Notes: a model not told the origin generated them from the sequence alone. A stretch of DNA of 64,000 nt from Pseudomonas fluorescens (GCF_001623525.1 NZ_CP015225.1:4104501-4168500), one strand, 5' to 3'; counted from the first letter of the stretch, positions 9,031-18,947 are shown. Translations and numbers: made by a program.

Positions 9031-9819
9031 TCAACCCACCGTATTGGTCTCCACCGCATACGTTTCATCCGACAACGCTTGCAGCAGGACACCATTCTGG
9101 AGATCCGGCAGGGCATCCAGGCGCTGCACCAGTGTCGAAACGGCATAGTGTTGCCCCCCGCCGAAGCTGAGCAACACGTCGCCACGCAAATTGACATCGG
9201 CCGCATACACCTCTCGAAAAATCACACTGTGACCGCTGTTCGGATCGATGATCACCAGGTGCTCATGAACCTTGCTCAGCCATAACTGGTCCGGCTCATC
9301 CAGCTCCCAGATCAACTTGCCGGGGATGGTCACCGCGTTGCCCAGGGAATGTCGGCAGTCGAGGACCACCGACTTGACTCTCAACCAGGCTGCTTTTGAC
9401 AACCGGTAACTCACCGCGCCCTGCCCCATGCGCAGGATCAGGATCTTGACGTCATCCGGCATCAACGGCAGCAGATCATCGATCTTCGCTTCGTGACCCT
9501 CGACGACCATCACCTCACCTTCACGCTGGACATAGCTGAGCGGCCCGCCATGGCCCATGCCTGGCAAGGACAATAGCGTTCCGCTCCTGCTTTCGTGCAA
9601 CAGGACGTTGGTCTGCCGCTGGGTCCCCAGTACCTCGAAAGATTCAGGGATGGCGGCCTTGGGAACCCGGATGACACGTTCAGTCCCGGTGACATACCAC
9701 TTCAGGTCATCGGGATCGCCCACCGACAGCAGTGGGCTGGAGAACGCACGGGCGGTCAATTGCCTGAGCCCCTCGATCACCCGCCCCCCCTTGAGTGACG
9801 ACCCACTCCTGAGTGACAC
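9031..9819 (-). pseudogene. Distal (C-terminal) part of the large toxin gene, out of frame in this sequence
   Basis: This frame continues the large toxin. Removing one G from the 7-G run at 9784-9790 joins the preceding fragment to it without a stop (T-Q-G-G-R-V-I-E-G-L-R). It supplies the last ~250 residues and the natural stop at 9031, just before the shared terminator. The segment is rich in beta-type patterns (alternating V/L/I with G and W) and has no recognised domain; it could belong to a receptor-binding or beta-propeller-like tail. The nominal start at 9819 is only the first start codon in the frame, not a real translation start. Whether the frameshift is real or a homopolymer error cannot be told from one sequence. 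Confidence 0.75.
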
Positions 9820-10348
9820 CGGTCACCAGCGCCGGCGCCTGGTCACGCAGCAGGACCTCCACGCCTTCGAATGTCACGCCGCGCAGGCCCGCGCCATCGG
9901 CCGTCAACTCGACAAACTGCCAGGGCGACCACTCACGCTGGGGGTGGGGCAGCACATCCGCCTCCAACAATTGCGAACCCTGGCCAAAGGCAGCGTCCAG
10001 CTTCTGCGGATCGATAAAGGCCTGGCGATAGACCTCGCCGCTCGCCACGTCGAGCAACCAGGCGGCCTCGCCGTCCGGGGTTGCGCCCAGCAGCCGCAGC
10101 TCCGTGGTGCTGCCCAGGTCAGCCAGCAGCAACCGGTTGCCGACGTACCAGGCGCACAACCGCTCGTCACCGCTGAAGTTGGTCAAACCGATCAGGGCAA
10201 GCGTTTTGTTCCTGTGCTGCAGGACCAGCGCATCCAGGGCCGTCCACCATTGTGCCCGGTCCTTGAACCACTGTTCCCTGACACCGCCCAGCGCCAGGTC
10301 GCCTCGGCCACTCAGGTTGTAGAACACGCCATTCGAGGTCAGCGCCAC
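9707..10348 (-). pseudogene. Middle fragment of the large toxin gene, out of frame in this sequence
   Basis: Second piece of the toxin reading frame. Dropping one G from the 6-G run at 10415-10420 fuses the main frame to it as V-E-G-R-G-H-W-A-N-R-W, continuing through V-I-A-V-D-S-G-Y-V. Coding sense therefore runs from about 10414 to 9790. The listed start is just a GTG inside the frame. It contains repeated short motifs of the type L-x-L-x-G-(x)n-W with glycine turns, which suggests beta-structure like the rest of the C-terminal region. There is no independent ribosome site, so it is best read as part of one gene. Confidence 0.75.
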
Positions 10349-10358
10349 GTAGCCACTG

Positions 10359-13300
10359 TCAACGGCGATGACATCCTCCAGGCCGGGGGCACGCGCCCAG
10401 CGGTTGGCCCAATGCCCCCCGGCCCTCTACCAGCGTACGCCGCCGGCCGCACAGCTCCTGTTTGAGCCGGTCATAGATGACAAATACATCGCTGTCGTCC
10501 GGCGGTGCGAGCAGCGTCAGGTCGGTCATGTTCTTGATCGAGTCGGGCCATCCATGTGGCTGGTTTCGTCGCGGCGAAGGACGAATGATCAGGCGGTCAC
10601 TGCGGCGAACCCAGGCCATGTCCCGCCACTGTGCATCGAACTTCCAACAGATCGAAACGAAGGGGGCCGGTTGCCAATTGACGGTGACGAACGAGTCCTC
10701 AGGATGGGTACTCGGTGTGAAGGGCAGGCTGTCACCCAGTACCTGCGACCAGTCGGCCAGCGTCTCGCTGGCACTCAAGACCGGTTCCATCGCCAGATCC
10801 AGCTCTCGTGTGATCGAACTGAGCAGCAGTTGCCCGTCATGGATCAGATACACCAGCACATCGACGCTCTGGTCCGCGCGGGTGTTTTGCTGGACGACAT
10901 GAATCACCCCCTGCGCGTCCGCCTCGACGCTCTTGATGGTGCTTGCCAGGTTGCTCGTACTGCGCAACCAGTAACGATGGCTCACCAACCCAGTGACTGC
11001 ATCGACTTGCCAGATGATCACGTTCTGCGGGTCGTAGAAATAGCAGGAGTCGCCGACCACTGCCCTCAGCACCGCGTCCTCGACACCCAGCAGATCGTCG
11101 CGAATGTAAAGAAAGCGGTCCTCCTTCGCGTCATACCAGGCCGTGACGTAGCGAGGCTCGTCCGGGTCCTCAAACGGAATGAGGTGGTGGTGAATCGGTG
11201 TGTACGCCATCGCTAGACGGTGGTCTCGAGCCAGGGCCTTGAAATGATCCTGCAACGCTTGCTGATCCATGTCGGGCGGTGCGTCCAGTTCCAAAAGCAC
11301 GAGCGTGCGGTTGAGCACATCAACCTTGAATACTTGATTGTCGGCAAGCCGGAGTAAAATTTCGTGACGCCACCCTCCTACGATCGTTACCTGAACATCG
11401 TCGATGAAGAACTGATCGTGACGCTCAATCCTGATCTCTTTCTCCGAGGCCCAAGAGGCGTCCATAAACCAAGTGGACACCTGCAGGCTCGTCGACTCCA
11501 GGCTCAGCTTCACGCCGGGATGAACGACCAATGCGCATCGTTTGCCGGCCCCCTGGATTTTATAAGCGATCATGTTGTGCCAAATCGGGGGAATGAGAGG
11601 CACCACCAGTGAACGGTCAGCACTATCGAGCAATACGTCGATCACCGTTGGCCGATAATCGGGAACCATGCGCCGGACGATGTATTCACTGGGAAACGAA
11701 TAAAAGGAAAACTGAAATTGCCAGCTGCCGTCCGCTTTTCTTTTCTCCAGGCGCCGTGCCGTGTCGAACCCGGTGTCATGACGCGATGTCGCGAATGGCA
11801 GGGCGATGTACTCATAGCGGTAACAGGTTTGCGGTGTGCAGGGCAGTACGATGACTTGGCCGGCTGGTGGCTTGAATGCAACTTGACCCGGCAGACCTAG
11901 ATCTCGACGGATGTTAATGGCCCGATCGTAATCGAGTTCTATCGTCGGCACCCCAAAATGATCGCGTTGCGGATAGAGCTTGGGGCTGTCCAGCATCAAT
12001 GCGCCCCGAGTCAGATCCAGCGCCTGGACGATCAACGACGAGCGCGGCAGCCATGCACCCTGCCTGGCATCAAAGTGGTACGCCTGCAGATGAGCCTTGG
12101 CGATTTCATCGAATAACAACCCGACCTCTTTGGCTTCTTCGGCAATGGTGGCGAAGCCGCGGGCCAATGCCGCGACCCCCACCGCCAACCCACCGAGCAT
12201 CACCGCGGCGCCGCCCAGCATTGCGCCGGCCGTCGTGGCGCCAACCGCGTAGGCACTCACCGACAACACCAGGCTGGCGGAGTCGAAAGCCAGCTGGGTG
12301 CCGAACTGAGCGCGTTCGACGTCGTTGTGGGCCGTCGCCAACTGGTAGATGTCAAACCCGACATTGGCCAGTTGCAGCAGCCCCCCTGTGGCTTCACTGA
12401 CACTGGACCCCAGCGCCGCCTTGACCACTGGCGCGACGGTACGGGCAATCAGTTTCTCTTCGGCCAGTGCCTGCCGAACCAGGCCGACCAGGCCGGCGAT
12501 ATCCGCCACGACGCCATGCACCAACTGCGCGTAGTTGACATAGGCGTGCAAGCGCACCGCCAGGGTCAGGGGCCGACCCGATCCTTCCTGGCCGCGCAAC
12601 GCGTTCATCAGCGCTTGTATGGCGAAACCGGCGTTCAGCGTGTGGACGCTCCCCACCTCGGTGGGGTCGCTCGGCACGAAGGGTTTGTTGGCCAAGGCTG
12701 AAAACTGTTCCGAGAGGTAGCTTTTTATCCGCAGGAGCCGATGGTCATCCGTGACCACCCGTACCAGTTGCTCTGGATTGGCCGGATCGATCAGGCTCAC
12801 CCGGTACGACCCGTCCGGCGAGACCTCCAGCGTATCGAACAACGGCACAAGGTGCGCCGCCAGCTGGTTTTCCTGCTGGAGGCGGCTCGTCGCTTGCTCG
12901 ATCTGCTGGCTCCACCAATGGCCATCCAGCGCCAGCAGACAGCTGCCCAGTCGAGGATTGTTTTGCAGCGACTGTCCACGGGCGCTGGCCAACCGCTGTC
13001 TCACAGGGCGTTGCGACTGCCCAGGCAAGGCGCCGGGTTGCAGCAGTTTCGAAACCTCAATGGCGCCTGGCAATACCTGCCTCGACACCCGTGCACCTTC
13101 CAGTTCGACCAGGTCGAAAGTCGGCCGCGCCGCATCGCCATACGCCGCGTAATGGCTGGCCATGTCCTGTTGGAGGAAGAACCGCTCCAGCGCCTGCCTG
13201 AACAAGGTCGGATGTTCGAACTCAAACACACCGAAATTCGGATCGTAGAAGTGATAGGTGCTGCGCTCACCCTCCACGGTCTTGGCCACCAGCATGGCGT

Positions 13301-16103
13301 GGTTATCGGAGTTGAGCATCAGCGTGCTGGTGGTTGTCCTGGCTTGCAGGATATCCACGACCTCACTCAGGTCCGAGCGCGCCAGCGCACTGCCCACATC
13401 GCCGAGCTGCACATCGCGCAACGCCTCCACGCTGTTGAGGAAGGCCACCGAATCGCTTGCCCCCGGTTCGAGCACCGCGAGGTAGAAACGCTCACGCAAG
13501 GTGTTGACCGCAGCCTTGCCTTGCGACACGGCCGCCGCCATGGCGAGGGCCAGGGGATAGCAACGTCCGCCGACCCTGTCACCCTCACCCTGGAGCAGCA
13601 GATCCTGCGGTACAAGCTTGTTCGTGGCGGCCTCGAAACCGTTCAGGACAGTACCAAGGCGTTCGATGATCCGGACGCGGTACTCAAGCTGCGCCACCTG
13701 ACGAATCCGGGCCACGTGCTGGCCCCATTGGCGCAACGTCAACGGCTGCTCCAACGCGGTTTTCTTCAAGCCCAAGGCGGTTTCGCCATGCCTCGGTAAC
13801 GCATCGGTAGCGCTGGCCAACCCGGCCAGGAAGGCCGGCGCCTGGCGCTGGAGCAACGCTTGTTCGATCGCCGCATAACGGCCAGCGGTTCCGTGCGTGG
13901 CGAGGTTGTTGGCCAGGTTATCCAACGCCGGGCGAGCCGCGTCGAAGCTGCGGTTATCCAACGCCTTCGCGCCACTCAGGCCTCCCAGCAGCAGACGCTG
14001 CAAGGGGCTCAGCCGAGCGACTTCGAAACGGTCGCTGGCCAGGCGCTCCAGCAGTTCAGCGATCGACAGCTGTCGCGTCTGCGAATCGCTCACCGATGCG
14101 GGCGGCAACGCATAGGCGCTTTGATCGCGGATCGACTGACGCTCATCAAAACTCAGCGGGATGGGTTTATCGAAGATCACCTCACCGTTATGGCGCTGGC
14201 TCATCATCTGCATGAACGGCTCACCCAGCTCATCGGCCAGATGCTGCAACAGCTCGGTAGACAGTACATGCCTCCCCTCGATCACGGGCCAGCCCTCATC
14301 GAACTGGAGGGCGCGGTATTTGAGCAGCTCTGCCATATCACCCGCATAACGAGCCTTGAACTGCCCCTCCTGCCAGCGTTTTTTTTCGTCGATCAGCCAT
14401 TGCGCGGTGTCACGCGCGTTCTCTTTCCAGGAGTGATCCAACTCCTCCTCCGTCGCCCGGTTGACCGTGGCGACGGCCTTGATCGCCACCTCCGCCTGCC
14501 ACTGTTCGGCGGTTTGAGGGGTGAAGTGGGTGCGTTGGTAGTCCGCCATCCCCTGGCGCATGGCGGCGGGACCGGTGAGATAGATCGTGCCTTCGCTCTG
14601 GGGGCGGATGCCATCGCTGTAGTAGGCGGCGGCCGCCTCCACCAGAAAAGCCGCGGCCAGTTCAATGTCCGGCGGCAGCTCATGCAATGCACCGAACACC
14701 TGCGTCGCGGCCTGGCGCGCCAGATCGCTCATGGCCTTGACGTCGACTAGGCTGACGTTTTGCTCATCGGCCAGGCGCGCGGTGGCGTCGACGATTTCAT
14801 AGTTGAGCCGCAAACGCTCGATCACGCTCTTGAGCATCGCCGCCCCGGGGTGGGCCATCAGGAATGCGTTGCCCACCACGTGCTGTTCGACGACAGCACG
14901 CAATTCGTCCGGTCGGGCCAGGCGCTCCGCCGGGGGGCGAAAGACGCGATTCAACGCCGGTCCGCTTTTAGCGAAACGCTCGAGCGCTTCGCGATGCTCG
15001 GCTGGAATCTCGTTGGCGTAGTCCGTGTATTTATTGCGCTGGGCCTGGCGGCCGGGCATCCATTCGGGGTTTCGATCCAGCAGTAACTGCAGCACGCCCA
15101 GCCGCGCATCCGTCTGGAACGCCCGGATGTCCACCTCGCCCAGCTTTTCCGCCAAGGGCGGCAGGCCATCGACATCAGCGTAGCTGCCACCCTCGGCGAA
15201 CAAGGCTTCGAAACGCACGATATCGGAGCCCCCGGCAAGCATGCCACGCAGACTGATCTCGCGTTCGTAGGCATCCTGCAGATGCAGTGGCAATTCACCG
15301 CTGGCCAGATCGCGCAGTCCCAGGCTGCCCTCGGCCAACGCTTCGAGGCTGAGCCGGTTATCGTGCCTCAGGGCCACCAGTCGTGCCTTGTCCTGGCCGT
15401 AAGCCCGAACCAGCAGATCGATTCTCGCGTCATCGGCGCTGCCGCCGTTGTTCACCGCCTCGGTGATATGGGCGTACATCTGCTGCTTCAGGACGATCGC
15501 GCGTTCTTCATAACGGTCGCCCAACGCCAAGGCATCGACACTGTTTTCTGCGCCATTGAGCATGGCATCAGCCTTGGCCGCTTCGACAATGATCCGGTTG
15601 GTTTCATAGGCCAGCAGTGCATCGCTGTCATACCAGAGACTGATGCGATAACCCTCCGGGCCCAGCACCTGTTTCCAGACATTGATGTAGTCACGCTGGA
15701 TCGCTCCGACGCCGCCGCCCAGCCAGACCAAATGCAGTTTTTTTGGCACCTCGGTGGCAGGCACTTTCAATTGTTCGACGCTATTGCGCAGGCGCGTTTC
15801 AAAACCCTCTATCTTGTTGTAGGCGTGCGTCAGATCCGCGGCCTCGGCAACTTCCGGCAACTCAGGCGTACGCCGCCGCCTGCTGTTTCCCCGCAAGGCC
15901 CCCACGGCCTGTTTGAGCAACCCTAATGGCTCCAACATTTGTGGAGAATCGAGCAAGGCGATACAACCGAAGTAATAGCGCAACACCGCTTCATATTCAT
16001 CGGTGCCCTTGTGGGTTATTAATGCCTGTTCAAGATCCTTAAGCCTCAACAACCCCACAAAATCGACGTAGCTGCCCGTCGATGAAATTCCAGATTTACT
16101 CAT
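10359..16103 (-). CDS. Large clostridial toxin/lymphostatin-like protein: GT-A glycosyltransferase, C58-type protease, pore-type region (main frame)
   Basis: Predicted to modify host proteins with a sugar after uptake. Main frame 1914 residues; about 2356 if two G-run excesses are corrected and the stop at 9031 is used. Visible order: N-terminal helical region; TcdA/TcdB-type glycosyltransferase with W127 in LHLVWLGG and the DXD motif D310-V-D312 in SYADVDGLPPL; a C58/YopT-like cysteine protease triad C848 (GGRCYPLA), H935 (SDNHAMLV) and D954 (FYDPNFG); a Gly/Ala-rich hydrophobic stretch near 1280-1310 like the TcdA/TcdB pore region; then a long beta-rich tail. The domain order matches lymphostatin (LifA/Efa1). 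No signal peptide. Start ATG at 16103 has GGAAG 8 bases upstream; ATG at 16118 has none. Beside it lie five small paralogs. Confidence 0.85.
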   Translation of the reverse strand: MSKSGISSTGSYVDFVGLLRLKDLEQALITHKGTDEYEAVLRYYFGCIALLDSPQMLEPLGLLKQAVGALRGNSRRRRTPELPEVAEAADLTHAYNKIEGFETRLRNSVEQLKVPATEVPKKLHLVWLGGGVGAIQRDYINVWKQVLGPEGYRISLWYDSDALLAYETNRIIVEAAKADAMLNGAENSVDALALGDRYEERAIVLKQQMYAHITEAVNNGGSADDARIDLLVRAYGQDKARLVALRHDNRLSLEALAEGSLGLRDLASGELPLHLQDAYEREISLRGMLAGGSDIVRFEALFAEGGSYADVDGLPPLAEKLGEVDIRAFQTDARLGVLQLLLDRNPEWMPGRQAQRNKYTDYANEIPAEHREALERFAKSGPALNRVFRPPAERLARPDELRAVVEQHVVGNAFLMAHPGAAMLKSVIERLRLNYEIVDATARLADEQNVSLVDVKAMSDLARQAATQVFGALHELPPDIELAAAFLVEAAAAYYSDGIRPQSEGTIYLTGPAAMRQGMADYQRTHFTPQTAEQWQAEVAIKAVATVNRATEEELDHSWKENARDTAQWLIDEKKRWQEGQFKARYAGDMAELLKYRALQFDEGWPVIEGRHVLSTELLQHLADELGEPFMQMMSQRHNGEVIFDKPIPLSFDERQSIRDQSAYALPPASVSDSQTRQLSIAELLERLASDRFEVARLSPLQRLLLGGLSGAKALDNRSFDAARPALDNLANNLATHGTAGRYAAIEQALLQRQAPAFLAGLASATDALPRHGETALGLKKTALEQPLTLRQWGQHVARIRQVAQLEYRVRIIERLGTVLNGFEAATNKLVPQDLLLQGEGDRVGGRCYPLALAMAAAVSQGKAAVNTLRERFYLAVLEPGASDSVAFLNSVEALRDVQLGDVGSALARSDLSEVVDILQARTTTSTLMLNSDNHAMLVAKTVEGERSTYHFYDPNFGVFEFEHPTLFRQALERFFLQQDMASHYAAYGDAARPTFDLVELEGARVSRQVLPGAIEVSKLLQPGALPGQSQRPVRQRLASARGQSLQNNPRLGSCLLALDGHWWSQQIEQATSRLQQENQLAAHLVPLFDTLEVSPDGSYRVSLIDPANPEQLVRVVTDDHRLLRIKSYLSEQFSALANKPFVPSDPTEVGSVHTLNAGFAIQALMNALRGQEGSGRPLTLAVRLHAYVNYAQLVHGVVADIAGLVGLVRQALAEEKLIARTVAPVVKAALGSSVSEATGGLLQLANVGFDIYQLATAHNDVERAQFGTQLAFDSASLVLSVSAYAVGATTAGAMLGGAAVMLGGLAVGVAALARGFATIAEEAKEVGLLFDEIAKAHLQAYHFDARQGAWLPRSSLIVQALDLTRGALMLDSPKLYPQRDHFGVPTIELDYDRAINIRRDLGLPGQVAFKPPAGQVIVLPCTPQTCYRYEYIALPFATSRHDTGFDTARRLEKRKADGSWQFQFSFYSFPSEYIVRRMVPDYRPTVIDVLLDSADRSLVVPLIPPIWHNMIAYKIQGAGKRCALVVHPGVKLSLESTSLQVSTWFMDASWASEKEIRIERHDQFFIDDVQVTIVGGWRHEILLRLADNQVFKVDVLNRTLVLLELDAPPDMDQQALQDHFKALARDHRLAMAYTPIHHHLIPFEDPDEPRYVTAWYDAKEDRFLYIRDDLLGVEDAVLRAVVGDSCYFYDPQNVIIWQVDAVTGLVSHRYWLRSTSNLASTIKSVEADAQGVIHVVQQNTRADQSVDVLVYLIHDGQLLLSSITRELDLAMEPVLSASETLADWSQVLGDSLPFTPSTHPEDSFVTVNWQPAPFVSICWKFDAQWRDMAWVRRSDRLIIRPSPRRNQPHGWPDSIKNMTDLTLLAPPDDSDVFVIYDRLKQELCGRRRTLVEGRGALGQPLGACPRPGGCHRR

Positions 16104-16524
16104 GGACAACACTTCCATTTATTGTATGTAAATAGCCAGGACAGCCCTCAGGCGCCTGAACATCAACAAGTTGAACGACACGCATCCATGCGCTGACAAC
16201 CCATGAATCAGTGGTCTGATTAATTAACTGACCTTATCCAGGGCCGTGACGACCCGCAAAGTCAAAACGAACATAACCCTCATCAAGACCGCGCTCAACC
16301 ACTAAGGAATTCAATAAATGTCCAGCGGCGAACGTTCATATTATTTCCTCACAACTTGGCATTCGAAACATTAGAACTTTCGACCTGCAGCCAATAAATC
16401 AGCCAACTAACGTCAGGACTTATTACATTCCGAAAAAACCGGATACAGGCACGCAGACCGATACCCGGGTGCACTCAGGGGCGGGAATCAGGAAGCGGTG
16501 GCCCAGGCAGGCCACCGGAGTTCA
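16104..16524. promoter_or_regulatory. 421-base gene-free, AT-rich region upstream of the toxin and downstream of cobJ
   Basis: No credible open frame. The part next to the toxin start is AT-rich and must hold the toxin promoter. Around 16213-16233 is an imperfect palindrome with GGTC and GACC ends and a TTAATTAA centre, a possible operator. At 16497-16516 a GGTGGCC / GGCCACC hairpin lies just after the cobJ stop (cobJ reads leftward, away from it), so it more likely marks the edge of the cob block than its terminator. Confidence 0.45.
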
Positions 16525-18213
16525 TCAGAGCGGTTTACTGCCGTACCAGCGCGGGGTGTACACCCAGTCACCGCCTTCGGCACGAGGGAAGACACAGGTC
16601 GTGGAAGAACCGATCAGCACCATGGTGCGCATGTCCACCTGATCCGGGGTCAACTGCCCCAGCGTCGTGACGCGCAGTGTCTGGCCCGGGCGTCCGATGT
16701 CGCGTCCCAACACCACCGGTGTCTGCGCCGTACGATGGTGCGCGACGATTTCCAGCGCCCGCCCCAATTGCCAGGGTCGAGAGCGCGAGATCGGGTTGTA
16801 GAACGCCAGGGCCAGATCCGCCTCGGCGGCCAGGTCCAGGCGTTTTTCGATGATCGACCAGGGCTTGAGGTTGTCCGACAGCGACATCACGCAAAAGTCA
16901 TGGCCCAGCGGCGCCCCAGCCTGGGCGGCGGTGGCCAGGGAGGCCGAGACGCCGGGAAGGATTTGCAGGTCGACGGCGTGCCATTGGACATCCGTCGATT
17001 CGTGCAACGCTTCGAGCACAGCGGCGGCCATGGCGAACACGCCCGGGTCACCGGATGACACCACCACGACCGAGCGGCCCTGGGCCGCCAGTTCGAAGGC
17101 ATGGCGGGCGCGCTGCATTTCTTCGCGGTTGTCGGTGCAGTGCTGCACCTGATCGGCCCGGAACGGCCCGGCCATGCGCACGTAGGTTTCGTAGCCCAGC
17201 ACATCGGTGGCGCGGTCGAGTTCGGCGCGTACCGCCGGCACCATCAGCTCGGCCGCCCCTGGGCCAAGACCGATCACCGCCAGGCGCCCGCGCAGGCGGC
17301 CGACCTGTCGAGGGTCGAGGGGCTGCTCGGTCACAGCGACGGCATGCTCGCCCAATATGCGAATTGACGCCGGTTGGTCGAGGGTTTCGCTCAGCCACTG
17401 GCCGACGTCACCAGCGACCGGCGCGAAACGCAGCGGCACGTTCAAGGAAGATGCGACCTCATGCAATTCTGGCCGGGCCATGTCGCTGTCCGCCGCCAAC
17501 AGGCATGCCAGCGACCGCACGGCGAGGTCGGCCTTACGCAAAGTCTCGCCAATGGCCGGCGACGCCCCCGCGCTGATCGCCACGACGACATTGCGCGGAT
17601 AAATACGCAGCTCATCCGCCGCAGGCGTGCCCGCGGCGCTGTCGATGCGGATCGCCAGCCGGGCCTGTTCATCCTCGGGCAACTGCGCCTGGTCCAGCCA
17701 CGGCGCGGCCCCCTCGATGCGTACCGATTCGCCAGCGAGCAGATCGGAGACGAAACGCTTGCCCTGCTCCAGATCGCCAAGGCGGTAGCCGCTCGGCGGA
17801 TTGAGCAGGCAAGTGCCGAAACGCAATTCGCCGCTGGTGGTGATGGCCGGCACGACTTGCAGCGTTTGCGCGATGTCGCGGGCCATGACATTGACCCCAC
17901 CCAGGCCGCCCAGCAACGGCACCACGGCGCTGCCATCTTCGGCCACCGCCAGCACCGGCGGCTCGACGCCTTTTTCCAGCAGCAGCGGCGCCAGGGTGCG
18001 GATGACGATGCCGGCGGCGCACAGGGCGATGATTGGCGTGTCGTGCTGGTAGAGCTCACGCAACGTCGCGCCAAACTCCAGGTATTGACGATCACCCTCG
18101 ACCCGTCCGGCCAGGCCATGGATCAAGGCGTCGGGGTAACGCTGCTGAATCCGTCGGGCGGTTGCCAGGCTGCCGGGGCCGAGGATGACGATGGCCGGCG
18201 TCTTGGCGGCCAT
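16525..18213 (-). CDS. cobJ: Precorrin-3B C17-methyltransferase with N-terminal CbiG-like domain
   Basis: 562 residues. The N-terminal ~300 residues are CbiG-like (cobalamin biosynthesis protein G; GLGGVNVMARDIA-type segment), and the C-terminal ~250 form the SAM-dependent CobJ/CbiH methylase (VIGLGPGAAELM at the start, VVVVSSGDPGVFAMA, YNPISRSRPWQL). CobJ methylates C17 and contracts the corrin ring. Such CbiG-CobJ fusions are the usual form in Pseudomonas. Start ATG at 18213 shares its A with the TGA stop of cobI (TGATG), so the two are coupled; a GTG at 18225 is an alternative. Last gene of the minus-strand run cobG-cobH-cobI-cobJ. Confidence 0.93.
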   Translation of the reverse strand: MAAKTPAIVILGPGSLATARRIQQRYPDALIHGLAGRVEGDRQYLEFGATLRELYQHDTPIIALCAAGIVIRTLAPLLLEKGVEPPVLAVAEDGSAVVPLLGGLGGVNVMARDIAQTLQVVPAITTSGELRFGTCLLNPPSGYRLGDLEQGKRFVSDLLAGESVRIEGAAPWLDQAQLPEDEQARLAIRIDSAAGTPAADELRIYPRNVVVAISAGASPAIGETLRKADLAVRSLACLLAADSDMARPELHEVASSLNVPLRFAPVAGDVGQWLSETLDQPASIRILGEHAVAVTEQPLDPRQVGRLRGRLAVIGLGPGAAELMVPAVRAELDRATDVLGYETYVRMAGPFRADQVQHCTDNREEMQRARHAFELAAQGRSVVVVSSGDPGVFAMAAAVLEALHESTDVQWHAVDLQILPGVSASLATAAQAGAPLGHDFCVMSLSDNLKPWSIIEKRLDLAAEADLALAFYNPISRSRPWQLGRALEIVAHHRTAQTPVVLGRDIGRPGQTLRVTTLGQLTPDQVDMRTMVLIGSSTTCVFPRAEGGDWVYTPRWYGSKPL

Positions 18214-18947
18214 CAACCCTGCCACCGTTCGCCCGGCACGATGATCAGCGAGAAGTACGGCGAAGACATCGGCTCGACGTCATCCAACGGCACGATTTTC
18301 TGGTTGGCCATGGTCGCTCGCTCGACGTACAGCGCTCGCCCGTCCATGCCCAGTTCCTGAAGCACCTGGCGAACCTTGGGGAAATTGCGCCCCAACTTCA
18401 TGATCACCGCCGCATCGGCGTCGGCCAGGCGACGCTTGAGATCATCGTGGGGCAAGACGCCGGAAAGCACCGACAGGCTCTGGTTGCGATAGACCAGCGG
18501 CGCACCGAGCACCGAAGCGCCGCCGAGCATCGAGCACACCCCGGGAATGACCTCGGCGTCATAGCGCTCGGCCAGGCGATCGTGCAGGTACATGTAGGAG
18601 CCGTAGAAAAACGGATCGCCCTCGCAGATCACCGCCACGTCGCGACCGGCATCCAGGTGCACGGCCAGCTGTTCGGCGGCCGTGTCGTAGAAATCGGCGA
18701 TCACTTGTTCATAGGACAGCGGTGCCGGCAGCGCTTCGGTGGTGACCGGGTAGACCAGCGGCAGCAAGGTCTGCTCAGCCTGCAAATGGGCTTCGATAAT
18801 GCCGAAGGCGTTGCCCTTCTTGCCCTTGGCAACGAAGTACGCCACCACGGGCGATTCACGCAGCAGGCGCAGGGCCTTGACCGTAATCAGTTCCGGGTCA
18901 CCGGGGCCCACGCCGAGGCCGATCAGACGTCCAGGCTGCTGCATCAT
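18213..18947 (-). CDS. cobI: Precorrin-2 C20-methyltransferase
   Basis: 244 residues, full length. SAM-dependent tetrapyrrole methylase that makes precorrin-3A from precorrin-2. Signatures: [22 protein letters not shown] at the N-terminus (methylase motif 1; only part quoted here is needed, GVGPGDPE), [11 protein letters not shown] in the middle and [13 protein letters not shown]. Two ATGs stand in tandem at 18947 and 18944; the first overlaps the cobH stop as ATGA. Part of the coupled cobG-cobH-cobI-cobJ run. Confidence 0.95.
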   Translation of the reverse strand: MMQQPGRLIGLGVGPGDPELITVKALRLLRESPVVAYFVAKGKKGNAFGIIEAHLQAEQTLLPLVYPVTTEALPAPLSYEQVIADFYDTAAEQLAVHLDAGRDVAVICEGDPFFYGSYMYLHDRLAERYDAEVIPGVCSMLGGASVLGAPLVYRNQSLSVLSGVLPHDDLKRRLADADAAVIMKLGRNFPKVRQVLQELGMDGRALYVERATMANQKIVPLDDVEPMSSPYFSLIIVPGERWQG

